Below, piece by piece: positions 45,631-57,989 of a stretch of 64,000 nt of DNA. Numbering within the stretch: the stretch's first letter is position 1; every line of letters begins with the position of its first letter. Source of the DNA: Ectobius pallidus (Eukaryota; Arthropoda; Insecta; Blattodea; Ectobiidae); assembly GCA_964059195.1 (NCBI GenBank), contig CAXKWD010000005.1:89231882-89295881 (forward strand). Direction: 5' to 3'. The notes under the pieces were generated by a model, which saw nothing but the letters and a program-made list of their open reading frames with translations, had not been told where the DNA came from and ran no database searches. The position numbers and the translations under genes were made by a program.

Positions 45631-46407
45631 CAGAGGATCTGAGGAGGGAAAAGAAAGAAATTTTCAAGTTGCCTGGGGAAAATGGTTATAATAGCAGAAG
45701 GATAAATAAAATCTGGAACAGGGCCGAAAATTTATGTGATAATGCCAAACGAGACAAGAAGGACCTGGATAAGAATGATGTCAGCTTAACCTATAATCCA
45801 ATGACTAGTGGGAAGATGGATAAGTTGCTGCGGAAATATGATTTAATTCCAGCATACAAGACTGAGCGAACTATTGAGGATATGTTTTCTAACTTTAAAC
45901 AGTTTGGCAGAGTAAAGACAGAGATGGAACTACCTGGAGTATACTCGATAAGGTGTAAAGAGTGCAGGGGCTCGTATATTGGTGAAACGGGGAGGTCGTT
46001 CAAAGTGAGAATGATGGAGCATGAAAGAGATGTAAGGCTTGGGAAACGAGCAACCCGTTTAAGCCAACACATGGCCACAAACTCACCACATTGACAAACT
46101 CAGGATTTTAAAAATCGAACACGACCCCGTAAAGAGGAAAATTGTGGAGGCGATAAACATCATTGGCAACCAAGGGAGTTTGAATAGGTACGATGGGGAC
46201 CTCGGAGATGATTGGTTAAGTCTGATCAAGAATTTTAAAAACAGTATGTGCACGGTAAAATTTCCCTCGTCCCCTGCGATCGATAGCTTGGACTCCATTT
46301 ATAACATCCCGGAAGTTTGGGTTAAAAGATTTGGCAGAACAACAAGTCTCCAAGTTAATGTCCCAAACGATCCAGAAGGCAGTGAAACCGACGATTCGGC
46401 TTTGTGA
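45631..46407 (+). pseudogene. Penelope-like linker and GIY-YIG endonuclease
   Basis: NNPEDLRREKEEIFKLPGEN is followed by a linker, then GVYSIRCKECRGSYIGETGR and SFKVRMMEHER, the GIY-YIG fold with CxxC before YIG and a downstream Arg. A frameshift near 46080 separates this from KRKIVEAINIIGNQGSLNRY, and the frame ends at 46405-46407. The endonuclease would nick target DNA. Here it is inactivated by the breaks. Confidence 0.85.
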
Positions 46408-46454
46408 GCGCGAGTTGCAGCCGAGGAGAGCAGCAAGTGAGACTTCCATTTAGT

Positions 46455-46495
46455 GTTCCTGATGAAGCCCTAGTGGTTGGGCCGAAACGTCGAAT
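46455..46495 (+). ncRNA. Hammerhead ribozyme-like motif at the Penelope 3' end
   Basis: CTGATGA (46459-46465) matches the CUGANGA core. GCCC/GGGC forms stem II with one A-C mismatch next to the core. GAAAC (46484-46488) is followed by GTC, where the stem III bases AC/GU fold back directly and C46491 would be the cleavage site. GUUC (46455-46458) pairs with GAAU (46492-46495) as stem I. Stem III is minimal, as in Penelope-associated hammerheads, which are thought to work best as dimers. The match is by eye. Confidence 0.55.
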
Positions 46496-46500
46496 TTTAA

Positions 46501-48165
46501 TAGGCTATGTGACATCCATTGTGGATTTTTTAAACTGTGTTGTGTTTTGATGTTTTATCTTGCATACAATGGAAAAAGGACTATCTTCAATTTTGTGTTC
46601 AACTTTCAATTCTCCCCTGTCAGTGTCCCATATGCTCACAGAATGCCACCGCTTCGATCACATAAGGAAAAATTACAATATACCAGACAACTTCTTAATA
46701 ATGTAAAAATGCACAAAAACGTTATATTATTTCTAAAAGATATTCACGTTTATAGTAAAATTTAAAAGTTATATCATTTCTAAAACTCTTGTCATTAACA
46801 TTGTTCTAATATTCATAACTGGTTATTATATGTAAGTGTACAGTCGCAATTAGACTCCCATGAGTCAGAGCGACTAAAAATAAATCATATTAAAAATAAA
46901 AAGGAATGAACAGGACCTAAAATATAATGTACGGGAAAGAATTAAACAGTGACATCTATATCGAACAGAATAGCTCCTGCCCAAGACCACTTGATCATGT
47001 ATGCAGTCTTAATCCTGGCAATATCAAGCCATTTTTTTGCTGCATATTTTACGAAAGGAGGAACCTCAAGGCATATTTGTATTACAAGAATACAATTTAT
47101 TAGGGAACATGAGCAAAAAGTAAGAACAGTAGTTAAAATATCAAGCCTGACTAGACAGTGCATCATTTTGTTTGGTGTAGGTCTAAATATTTATAATCAG
47201 TAAATTTAATTATAATCTTACAAGGGAACTGTACGAGTTGTCATGTTGAAACTTAATTTAACCTATCAGCAGGTCTTCATTGCAGATAGACACATGCAAA
47301 AAATTAGTTGCTGATGCGATCTTTAAGTGGGTGAAAATTAATTACGAATCTGATGAATTCAAAATATTCAGTAGCCTCTCGCAGCTATTGGTAGGAGGCA
47401 GTTGTGGGTCTTCCTACCTCATCATGTTGGCTGTCACGGTGTTGCAAGGCTAAATACCTACTTCAAGTAAAGGCCTAAGTGTAGTTTGCCTTATCTTTCC
47501 CTTTTTTTATCACTGTGGGAAAGAATAATATAATATAATGAATACACAGTATACTGATACACTGAAAGATAACATCTTTTAAAACTTCAGGAGTAAAACT
47601 TTTGTTTCTTCTTTAATCCCCAAAATTAATATTTTTATAAAATAGCGTAATCTTTTGTAATGACATTTAATACTTATGGTGCAGCTGAATCTGCAGATTT
47701 AAGTTTTAAAGCAGGTGCAGAAGCCACACACAAAACACAGTTTGCTTTAGGAAATGGAGTTAGTAATTTTTTTTTTCTTCTTTTTTCTGCCAACATACGA
47801 AACTAAATGCTATGAAATTGCGAGGCGATTACCATATAATGCCACTGAAAGAGTATAATTGCTACTTAACATTTTTAATATTGCAAAGAGACCATCACTT
47901 CATAATTTTATTGTTTGCGATTGCTCAGTTTTATATGCAAAATGAGGATATGTCTGCAAAAAAAAGATAACAAGTGGCAACCCTAATCATACATTAATCA
48001 AAGTAAATATGAAACAGTTCATTTGCACATAATACGGAATCTTGCAATGCATGTTTTCCCTTTTATCAACCCTACTGTTTTTAAAGTGTTGTAATTATGT
48101 ATACATTCTGCATAAGCAAATGGAATATAATTTTGATTTGTAATAATTGTAACTTTCTTTTATAG
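46501..48165. other. No gene seen
   Basis: AT-rich sequence with short frames and no motif. It ends at the acceptor TAACTTTCTTTATAG. Confidence 0.4.
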
Positions 48166-49890
48166 GAAGAAGTACACCACCATTGCGAGGGCCTGATCTC
48201 AAGGGTTCGATAGGGGAATGCGATGATCACAGTTCTAATAGCTTTTTAACATGGAAATTAAATTAACAGTCGATCAGTGAATGAGGGAGGGAATTTATAA
48301 GCAGACTGTTAGAGAATTTCATGGCCCGAATCGAATAACTGCAGCTCTGAGCTACGTAAGCTGGATAAAACCCACTCACCTAGATGGGAGCAATATGCAG
48401 TGGCAAGGTGGTGCATCGTCTGAACTTAAAAACTCGTCAAATGGAAGTACTGCTCCCCCAAGAAATATAAAAATTTGATCCAACTAGGTCTCTTCCCCAT
48501 TGCAGACTCTCATGCTGGAGAGCGCTGCAGTCAGCTCTTCAGCCCTCGATCGATGTGTGAATATCATTGTGTGCTCCTGTGATGACGTCATTTTTTGCCT
48601 TCCCGTCGTCAGAATGGAAAATAAAACGGCTCTCGGAAACATCGTATCGGTGTAGACGTTAGCTCAAATATATGCCTTTGGATTGTGTTTTTTAATAACT
48701 TTTTTGGAATTGGAGAACTGTTGGAAAAAATAAGAGAAGAGACAAATGATGGGTATGTAAGATAGGTAATGGGGAATGTTTTCTTCATCTTTTGTCTTCA
48801 GTGAACTTATTTTGGGGGAGGGGTGTGTGAATGGACGTCAATTTTTTTTCTGGCATGCCTGTCTCTACAACGTTAAATTATTACATAAGCAAGAGCTCAT
48901 TAAATCCATTTTGATGGGATGTACAAGACTGCTAGAGAAGAGTGATTCTTATTGTGTAATGGATTGTAGGTTAAAACATGTTTGTCTGATTTAAAAGAAA
49001 CGAGAGATGCAAGTTTTTCACATTCAATGCTGTAACTAGCTTTGCACTAAAGCAAGTGGCCTATGCTACTCCGCATTGCCAGCGAGTATGTACAGTTTGT
49101 GTATATATTTGACAGTGATATGGCAATGGCACTAGTAACAAGTTTCCAGAAACAAAGATCCCTTTCATTATAGGGCTGGTTTTGTTCTGAAAATGGTTTT
49201 GTCAGGAGAAGGAGAATGTAAATCATTTAGGGGTTAATAGGTATTTAAAAATTAAATGTGCTTCAATACGAAAATCCCTTACTCATAAATGCTACATATG
49301 TGCTTAAAAATTGAATGTTTCCAGAAAAAATGTATAAGATTGTAAGATTGGAATATTGCTGTTACTAATATAAACTTTCACCCTGTGACAATCTTTCGCC
49401 CCCTCCTCTTGATGCAGTGAAAATTCACATTCTTTTTCTCTTTTTTCTTTAAAAGCTATTTAACTGACATTCAGGGATATTCTAGTGTATATGTTTTAAC
49501 TTTGTTTTTTCCATATGTTTGTTCCTTTTTTTTAATGCTCAATAGTCATCTTGTGTAATGTAATGAAATACAGAGATAAAGCAATTTCGTCTGGAAAGTT
49601 ACAATGAAATTTAATTCTTTCTATGAGTGAATGTGTTTGATATTTTTTTGTGCAACTTGTTTCACAATTTCAGCCCGTCCCGAAGCAATATTTGCTATCT
49701 CAATTGATATTTAATTTTCAGGGTGATCAATTGAAAATTATATTTCTGGGCATAAAATTATCTTGTCATCCTTGCTATTTAAGGAAAAGAATTGGTTTTA
49801 AGATATGTACTGTGTAAAGATTACTGTGTTTGTCTTACAACCTATCTCTTTAGTATCCATTTTTCAATAAAACATTTAAAATCAGCTCAG
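48166..49890 (+). other. UBE2G1: Candidate terminal 3' UTR exon of the E2 gene
   Basis: It begins after a strong acceptor (TAACTTTCTTTATAG) and is initially richer in GC than its surroundings. It contains no convincing coding frame and no repeat I recognise. It includes the Pumilio-type word TGTATATA (49100-49107) and reaches AATAAA at 49866-49871. The matching donor would be 35498. Link to the E2 gene is inference: it could be an exon of another transcript. Confidence 0.35.
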
Positions 49891-49894
49891 GTAT

Positions 49895-50850
49895 TATTAA
49901 TAGAGTATCATTTATATAAGACCCTGGTTTCAAATAGCTCTCTTAGATGTTTTTTTGGGAACATCACTTACGTACATACTAAAGCTGAAAGCATTTTTTA
50001 GTATGGTGGCCATAATATCCTCTAGTATGGGTGGTATCCTGTGAAGGAAGAGAAAAAATTAGAATATAGAAGAATCAATCTAGGAGGGCTCAGCAATTGG
50101 CACTGCCCATGGACAATTTCTGTGGATCATTTCAATATTTTGACTGTTGCATTCCTTACTAGGTCAGAAGTATATGGGACTGGATTGGGCATAGGTTCTA
50201 TAATTGATAAAAAAGAAAGTTTCATAAGAAGAGCAATTTAGCTAAAGAAATGGGCAAAGCCAACGAAAGCATGATCTGCCAAAACCATAGTAGAATAGAA
50301 TAAAATAGAATTTTATTTCCACATACTTTTACATAGGCCTACATTGTTAACTACATCCACTTTATATCTTATAAGTCTAGCACTATCCCTTAAGAATCCC
50401 CTCATACTTTAACCCCTAGGTTTTATGTAAAAACTTTAGTAAGTGAACTAGTTAAGAACCTGTACTGACACTTTCCGATAAACCTCTGCTTAGTATTTAT
50501 CTTTCACCGGACATTTATCCAGACAGATTTGAAATACGTACTACGACTTCCAGACAAATGCAGTCGGGGAGAATATCCTCCAGTTTGGTGCCTGAATTAA
50601 TTAATTACTAATACCGTGTCAGACTCATATTTGATTAATATAGAAATGCATGAAATGATTAATGTGCTTAAAATTATGTATTCTACTGTAATTTTTTTCT
50701 ATAAAGTGAAAAGAATATTATGATCGAATAGTGACATCTAGTGAAACAAGAAGAAGCAGACCTCTTTGCTTACAATTCTAATATCGTTGTGAAATCTTAC
50801 TGCATTCTTCTCTATAGTAATTCTGAGTAGCATTGCATTTTCTGACACTA
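49895..50850. other. No gene seen
   Basis: A (TAGAA)n-like run at about 50290-50312 may be the tail of a retroelement. Otherwise nothing is recognised. Confidence 0.4.
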
Positions 50851-50859
50851 TGTTTAAAG

Positions 50860-51815
50860 TAGTGATGGGAAAAATCGAATGATTTTAACAATCGAATGAT
50901 CATTCGAATACAGAACTAAACATTTCGAATGAATATTTCGAATGAAATCATTCGAAGTGTTTTATTCCTAGAGGGACATGCAACTACGAGATGTTCGTTC
51001 GCTAGCTTCAATATTCTTCGAATGAAATCTTCCGTTCTCACTTCACTTCATTGGCATTCGAAAGCGGGTAGATTTAAATTTAGTGCGCACATTTCCGGCA
51101 GAGAACAATGCGGCCATCTTACAACAAACGCGGCCTCCATAGATGTTTATTATTTCAGTCATGTAGTCCTGAACAAGTGCTGTAGTAAATACAGTAAATT
51201 AGGCCTAACATGAAATTTCTTGAAGTCCTACAAATATAAATTGCTTAATCTTATAAATGTATCAAATATAAAAATTTGAATGGCTGTATTTAATATCATA
51301 ATTCATAATATACGGCAATTAATCAAATAAATAATCCATTTGAAAATGCATATGTTTCATGTAGAAGCTAATGATGGATGTAAAACAGGAACAATCTTTG
51401 AAAAATTCAACTTTTTAATATTCGAAAGAACGGCTATTTTATTGTCAAAATATATTTTGTACCTGGGGTTGAAACTCATGAAAATAAATCATCGCTCTAG
51501 CTCTGCGTCATGCCATCCCCGCTTGGAATGGGAGAGACAGAAGTTACCGAACGCTTTGCTAACGGGGACACGATGGAACACGAAAACAATCGAATGAACG
51601 AGAGAACGAGCCGAAATGCCAGATTCCGAGAGGTTGAAGAAGCATTCGAATGAATTCATTCGCTTTCACACTTCAGTTCAGTAAGCGAAGCGCTCTAATG
51701 CTAGTCTGGAGGCGAGCAAAATCATTCGAATGATTTTTTTAACATCTCGAACATTTCGAATGATTTTAACAATCGAATATTTCGAATGAATTCATTCGAA
51801 TGGTTCCCATCACTA
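50860..51815. mobile_element. 956-bp hAT-type element, TAGTGATGGGAA ends
   Basis: The ends TAGTGATGGGAA and TTCCCATCACTA are inverted. Perfect 8-bp duplications GTTTAAAG lie at 50852-50859 and 51816-51823. More than ten ATTCGAAT-type words cluster near both ends. No transposase frame is seen. Confidence 0.9.
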
Positions 51816-52151
51816 GTTTAAAGGCTAGTTTACACAAACAAAACTAGGTTTAGTAACTCATTTTTGCAAGTGTTTTTGTTTGAATATGCATGCATGAGAT
51901 GTACTGGTGACTCTTGAGTTACGACACTGATTCAGCTGATTCCAACTTTTTGTGAAACTAAAGTGAGTTTTGAGGTTATACATGGGTTCAGCTTGTTCCC
52001 ATGAATTGGGGAAGTGAGGGAATTGTGGAAAGCCAGGATTTATACGCGGTCCAAACAAGCAGCTGCACTGGCATTTGTTTTGAAGGAAAGGGTGTAATTA
52101 ATTCCACAAAATCACTTTCATGAAAATAGTTACAAACCCTAGTGTCTTTAT

Positions 52152-53307
52152 CAGGGCCCAGATTTTGATGACCTGAAATACTTTTAAAATGAGCTTTAAA
52201 ATGACTGAAGAAAAAAAAAATTATATGAAACTATCATTTATTCATCAGATTTGTGTGTATTGTACATTTATGTTGTTGACCCAATTATAGGCTTGTAATT
52301 AGTTAATTACATACAGTTAAATGCAAACAGCAAACACCGCCTTTCTAAATACAAAATAAACTTACAACAAGAAAGAGAAAATTTGAAGATGAAGACACTT
52401 AGGGAAAAAAGTAATATATGCCGCGCATGAGTCTTCCACTCCCTAACGGGACCCGCGTGGAAAGTGGGGGTTTAGGGTGGAGAGACATCTAGCAGCGGCA
52501 TTTGAACTACTAGCAGCGACGGTTATTTTGTTAGTTTTGAAAAGAGCAGTGTTGGTGCAAGGGAATTTTTCTGCATCAATTAGCCATGTTTTATGTCATT
52601 TAACGGCATTTTTTAAAATTGTGATATATTATGTATGGTGCAAGGATCGTTGTTATAATTCCGTTAAATATTATGCTTGGTGCAAGGAAGCCATGGCAGC
52701 GGCCGGCGGGTGGCTAGGAGCGGCCAGACAGGCGGGTATTGAGTGGAAGGGGGACGTGTGCATGGCATGTATTACTCTTTCGCCGACAATTATTGTTAAT
52801 TTTAGTCCTTTGTTTTATACTATATGTGTCGAACAGTTCTTCTTGCTAGAAAACAAATAACAACATGACTCTTAAGTTGAAACATCTAGAGTAAAAAAGC
52901 TACTGTTAGGTAATTGAATGGAAATATTACTGAAAAATTATATATCTATTTACGTGTAGGGTCTAGTTGATATTTCAGTATGTATGTTTATTTAGAGTTC
53001 CAATAATATTCAATGTATGTAAATGCACAAAAATTCTGTATAATGCAAGAAATGATGCAAAATGAGAAAATAATGACTGAGTATATAAGAAATTACTAAA
53101 AAATATGAAATTATAAAAAAGATCATAAAATTGCCAAATAATGACAATCAATTTTTAAAATGAACCAAAAATAAAAACTGGGGGAAAAATGACCCTAAAA
53201 ATTACTGTTTTTATAACCTAGGGATCATGATCAGAATATCTGCACTAGTTGGCAATGTCCATGATGTACCATTTAAAACATGACATGTCTTCAAAATCCT
53301 GGCCCTG
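52152..53307. mobile_element. hAT MITE, CAGGGCCCGGATT family, copy 3
   Basis: The ends CAGGGCCCAGATTTTGATGA and TCAAAATCCTGGCCCTG resemble copies 1 and 2 but are more diverged. The flanks GTCTTTAT and GTCATCAT match at 6 of 8. The centre (52470-52760) is GC-rich and carries a 127-codon open frame. Confidence 0.7.
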
Positions 53308-53319
53308 GTCATCATGTAA

Positions 53320-55015
53320 ACTAACCTTAAATCACACCCCAACTGGGATTGCAAAGTTGCAAGATAAAGTTGAACCTAGTGAGAAAACCATAAGGAATGA
53401 AAACAAAATCTGATATTGTCAAGTCGCAAAAAGGATCTATTCACACAGGGAAACAATGGAGTTACTACGTTGAACATTCACTGCAGAAGCCAAGACATTA
53501 GACTAAAATTAGAATCTTGTGAGACATTTCTGTATTTCCATATAAACATTCCACATTTTATGAAAAAAAAACATAAAATTCTAGCAATTCTTATGAAAAT
53601 ATATTTAGAAAACTAACCTAATACTAGAAGTTTAAACATATGATGGTTTAATAACATATTTGAATTTATTTGTTTATTGTATTTGTACTCTTGCTTTGAT
53701 ATTATGTACTTGAACAGGTCAACTGTAACAAGCAATGATGACTCGTGGCATTTGAAACTTATGTGCTACATTAATAGCGGCAACAACATTTACTATAATA
53801 ATAATAACAGAATGAATTTACAACAAATTACTCACTTCAGTGATATCTCTTTATTTTTTCCAAAACATTTGAAGGCATATAAATATGAAATCACTTGCCT
53901 TCAGTTCCAACAGCATATTCAGTTATACTGACTGATGAGAATTTGTTATTTAAAAGGAATGTGTTGGTTGATTGTTTGCTACTCCGGTACTGGTCAATTG
54001 ACATGGTAAAAATCAATAGGGTTTTTCTTATGGAATTTATAAGTTTCATGAAAATCTGATAAAGTGTATTCGAGTTGTCCGTCACATGGACGGATGATTT
54101 TCCCCATAAGAAATTACGGTGTTTCTCATATTACAGCTAGAAATCCAGTTATAAAGGTCATAAACTTTCCTACTGAACTGCTGTTTTTATTCTGACAGCA
54201 GCCTCCTTTCGCTTTTTCTGTTAAGTATAATTTGGGGCTGGTCTACCTAATTGCTTAATTTGTATTTTATATTCAAAAGTTATAGCAGAAGTTTTTAACA
54301 AACTATCAACAGAATTCCAATACTGATACACCTCGGAGAAGGGAAAATTTAACACAACACACGAACAAAGTAACAAACAGAAACCGCTATTACAGGAATT
54401 TAAAACATAAACATTCAAGTCCTCGTGTAGCATGACTAGCGTTGCCAACTCATTGTTTGTAGTTCTTATAGCAGTCTGCAGTGGAATGAAGCTTAATTTC
54501 ATATTATCAAAGTTAACATACATTTCTAATTTTATTAACTAGAAAAATTGAAAGTAACTAATAATTATACCATGTTTCCCACACAAAAATTCATTTTTCG
54601 TAATTATATTATATATTTTTTAAAATATAAGGTTTTAGGTACTAAATACATAAGTTGGCTATTCTGGTCTGGGCTGCTCTAGTGGAGAGCATAGAGGGGA
54701 GCAGTTTGTAGAGATTTTCGATGCATGTGGGGAAGCGAAAATGTGGTTAATGCATGCGCAGTTCCATCCTTTTCAAAGCGATCTTGTGCTCGGCAAATCT
54801 TGCATTTCATTAGTGGGTGAATGATGACGCATGGTGAGATGAAAGATTCAAACGTTTTAACAATACAGAACTGAATTATACAGTAGCTATTACATTAAAA
54901 CATTTTTTTGTGATTTTTTAAACAATTTATTTTCCCCTTATTTTTTGTATGCTGTAGCACATGAGCACATAAGCCCCTGGTAGAAGGTTTAATAATTAAT
55001 TTTTAAGTAGGAGAT
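53320..55015. other. No gene seen
   Basis: AT-rich sequence. GCATGCGCAGTT near 54763 is an isolated NRF-1-like word. Confidence 0.4.
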
Positions 55016-55017
55016 TC

Positions 55018-55040
55018 AATAATAATAATAATAAATAATA

Positions 55041-55071
<31 letters not shown>

Positions 55072-55072
55072 G
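55018..55072. repeat. (AAT)n microsatellite
   Basis: AAT/AATA run with a few interruptions. Confidence 0.85.
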
Positions 55073-55389
55073 TATAACAGTAACAGTAGTAAAATTAATA
55101 CATTAACTCTCGAGCCATGAAAAGGAGAATATTGATCATATCATGGATAGAGAAAATCCACTTTTGTTTCTACTGGTTATGTCATGCCCAGTACTGGATT
55201 AAAATTCACCAAGTACAGAAAGGTCCATAACAATACGGCCAAAGGAAAATTGTATATCCATATATCAAAATGTTCAATTCAAAATAGCATTAAACTGTTT
55301 CAGAAATATCTACAGTAACTGTGTCCATGTAGTGATGCTTTGAAGAATTAATTTTACCAAATACAAATACAGACTATAGTCTGGCCGTT

Positions 55390-55510
55390 CTAAGAAGGAA
55401 ACCTATAGTAAACAAAAACCAGTACATCTGTCCCACTCTAGCACATTACTTGTATGACTTAAGAGTGAACAGACATACTGGTTTTTGTTTACTTCAAGTT
55501 TCCTTCTTAG
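55390..55510. repeat. Foldback element, 35-bp arms
   Basis: 55390-55424 (CTAAGAAGGAAAC... GTAAACAAAAACCAGTA) is the inverted match of 55476-55510 with three mismatches around a 51-bp centre. Confidence 0.75.
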
Positions 55511-55810
55511 CTCGTCTCTGGTATAAGTAAGTAAATATGCCTACGAAGTAAGTTACAGACCACATATAGGATTCAGTAATAAAAATTGTTGTGACCATGG
55601 CCAGCATTACTCTCTCATTAAAATGGAAACATTTGATGGCTTTAATAGTTTTCATTCTAGAAATAAAAATGATAAAATATACTGGCATTGCTCAGAAAGC
55701 AGAATTTGTATCTAAAGAAATTCGTGAGGAGGAGAGTTGTCAATGAGGATAGAAAATTACCTGTTATTATAACATGAGTAGCCTTAGTATGTGTGTTATT
55801 TATTATTTAC

Positions 55811-56480
55811 TAGCATGTGCCCGTGGCTTCGCCCGTGATGGACTTACAAAATCAAGCGATTGCCCGCGATAATATTATTTCAAATACTGTATTAAAAATT
55901 AAGAGCATAATAGTTAAATAATTATATTTATTAACACCTAAATCACGTGGACTACATACCATGATTAGATAGCGTCGCATGGTAAAAGGACCTCAGATTC
56001 GAGTTCCTTGGCCCAGAAAACCCCTGTATAGTGAGTTTCGTCCAAATCGAACGTTTGACCATATTTGGGCCTATATTGATTATCCCTCTTCGAAGTAGGT
56101 TGAAAATTTCATATGTCTGCGTGCCTTGACATTATAAACAAATGAATCGACCAGCGTGAACTTACAACATTCAAGCAATCGCGATGCTTTTATTTCTAAG
56201 GTATGACGAAAATAGCCAAAGCCAACTGTAATTGATTTGACATTGAAATGTAATACTCAAAACTGATGCTTCAAAAACTCAAAAAAATGCAAGTTTTCTG
56301 CCCGTTTTTCACTCATAACTCACAAACGAAAGCGAAAATTAAAATTCCGGCTGCGAGATGCGTTTTCTGACCCTTCAGTCCACGTATGTTTAAAATTTCA
56401 GATCTCTGCGTTGAGTAGATTTCGCTGGGCATCGCGGACAGACAGACAGACAGACACTTCCTTTTATGAATATAGATTGA
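55811..56480 (+). repeat. Interspersed repeat with GCCCGTGGCTTCGCCCG start
   Basis: It begins with a GCCCGTGGCTTCGCCCGTG word, found near the start of a widespread arthropod repeat class. It ends with (GACA)n at about 56436-56456 and CCTTTTATGAATATAGATTG. A related segment lies inverted in the hAT copy 2 at about 45145-45172. No coding capacity. Confidence 0.55.
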
Positions 56481-57728
56481 TATCACTGGTCCTAATTCAT
56501 TTTTCTCCTACACATTTACTAATGAAGTATAAATATTATGTTTTTTAGGTGGTCGAAGGTAAATAAAGAATTTTTAACAGTAGATATTAATTGAAAGGCA
56601 ACAATCATGCCACTGAGTGATATAAAATTGTAACACTCCAGGATAACCAACTGTCATTGCTTCCCATGAAAAATGTTCTTTTGGTCAAATATGTTTGCAT
56701 ATGATTATAGAATCAGCTTGATGAAAATTGGAAATTTTAAAATTTACTACACCTTTTTAAATGCGAAATTTCTCAAAGTGATTGTAAAAATAATTATAAT
56801 TAGTGGGTGAAAAGCATTGTCCTTAAGTTGGCAGCCCTTGACCAGAAAATCAATAACAGGTATCTGCATGCTACGGTATATCTGGCTTCACGGTGCATAA
56901 TTCATTACAATAAATCTAAAATTTGTTATTATTTTATATATTTTAACAACTGTATAAAAAGAAGTGTAGGCTATGATACTTGTGGTAAAATGATTTTATT
57001 TTGCTCATAGGATCGCTACACTCACCACATCACCTATTCGCAAGATAAACTCTCGTTTTTAACACCTGGATCAAAAATAACTATTATAAACTTTTATTTT
57101 GGCCTCGCCCCTGATGACCTCTCTAACATGAGTGTAAGCTTTGTACTATAGTTGACTGAAATTCCTAAATATGAAGAATTTAAAGAATATAAGAAAGAAA
57201 GAAATAAAAAGAATGAAAAAAGGAAACATTAAGCAGAATGAAAAAAAGTTATAACCATTATCAATCTAGATATTGTAAATGGTTGGAACAATCTTGCTAG
57301 TTTTCCTTAATCTGAACAGCTAAGCAATAAAAAACTATAAGGTTCTTGATGTAATATATCAAGGACAAGTACCAAAATAAAAGTTAAAAATACTACAAAT
57401 AAAGTAAAATTTAGAACACTAATGATGTGCTTAAAATATAGAAAAGGTAATTTCATTCATTTATTTTTCATTGCTCATTGGGTACAAAAAGATCCTTTTA
57501 GCTGTTCGTGATTGTTCATTGGTTGGGAGGTTAAAAAATTTCATCTCCAGTCACATTTCCTGTAATGCATGATTTACACTATGTTATCACCAGTCTGTAT
57601 GCAGATAATTTTTCTGCTGTTCACTGTGATTGAAAATAATTAAATTGAATTTGTTTTAATACCAAATAAAACATGCATATTTTAGAATTAATTGATTTTA
57701 ACATCTGTTGTAGGTGGATATTAAATTT
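56481..57728. other. No gene seen
   Basis: AT-rich sequence without motifs. Confidence 0.4.
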
Positions 57729-57731
57729 TTA

Positions 57732-57989
57732 TTTTGGTTTTGCTGTTGTTGATTCTCCTGCTTTTGCGGTTGTTGCATCTCCTGCTTTCACTGTTGTTGC
57801 GTCTCCTGCTTTTGCAGTTGTCGCACCTCCTGCTTTTGCAGTTGTCGCACCTGGTTTTGCTGTTGTGGCTCCACCTTTTCCTTTGTTTCCTGCTGGAGGA
57901 TTTAAATGGAAAATATTTTTCAACATTTCCATTAATTTGGTTCTCACGTCTGCAGCTATTCCTTTAATGTGTGCTATGAAATCCATGAG
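57732..57989 (-). CDS. Candidate terminal exon, Thr-Ala-Lys repeat protein
   Basis: On the minus strand a good acceptor (TTTTTCTGGTTTCAG) is followed by LMDFIAHIKGIAADVRTKL and MEMLKNIFHLNPPAGNKGKG. Then come six degenerate 9-residue repeats of ATTAKAG(G/D) type, then TAKPK and a stop that overlaps AATAAA. The amphipathic start and basic low-complexity tail are unlike the surrounding repeats. No family is recognised and no upstream exon is secure. The plus-strand frame over the same bases is also open but has no start context. Confidence 0.35.

Larger units (their letters stand above)
43633..46500 (+). mobile_element. Penelope-like element, split by a hAT insertion
   Basis: Parts 43633-43797 and 45312-46500 form one 5'-truncated element: the end of the reverse transcriptase, a linker, a GIY-YIG endonuclease and a terminal hammerhead-like motif. 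The hAT element at 43798-45311 interrupts it within the RT. The protein also has a frameshift near 45402, a stop near 45620 and a frameshift near 46080, so it is dead. The 3' boundary is approximate. Confidence 0.85.
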
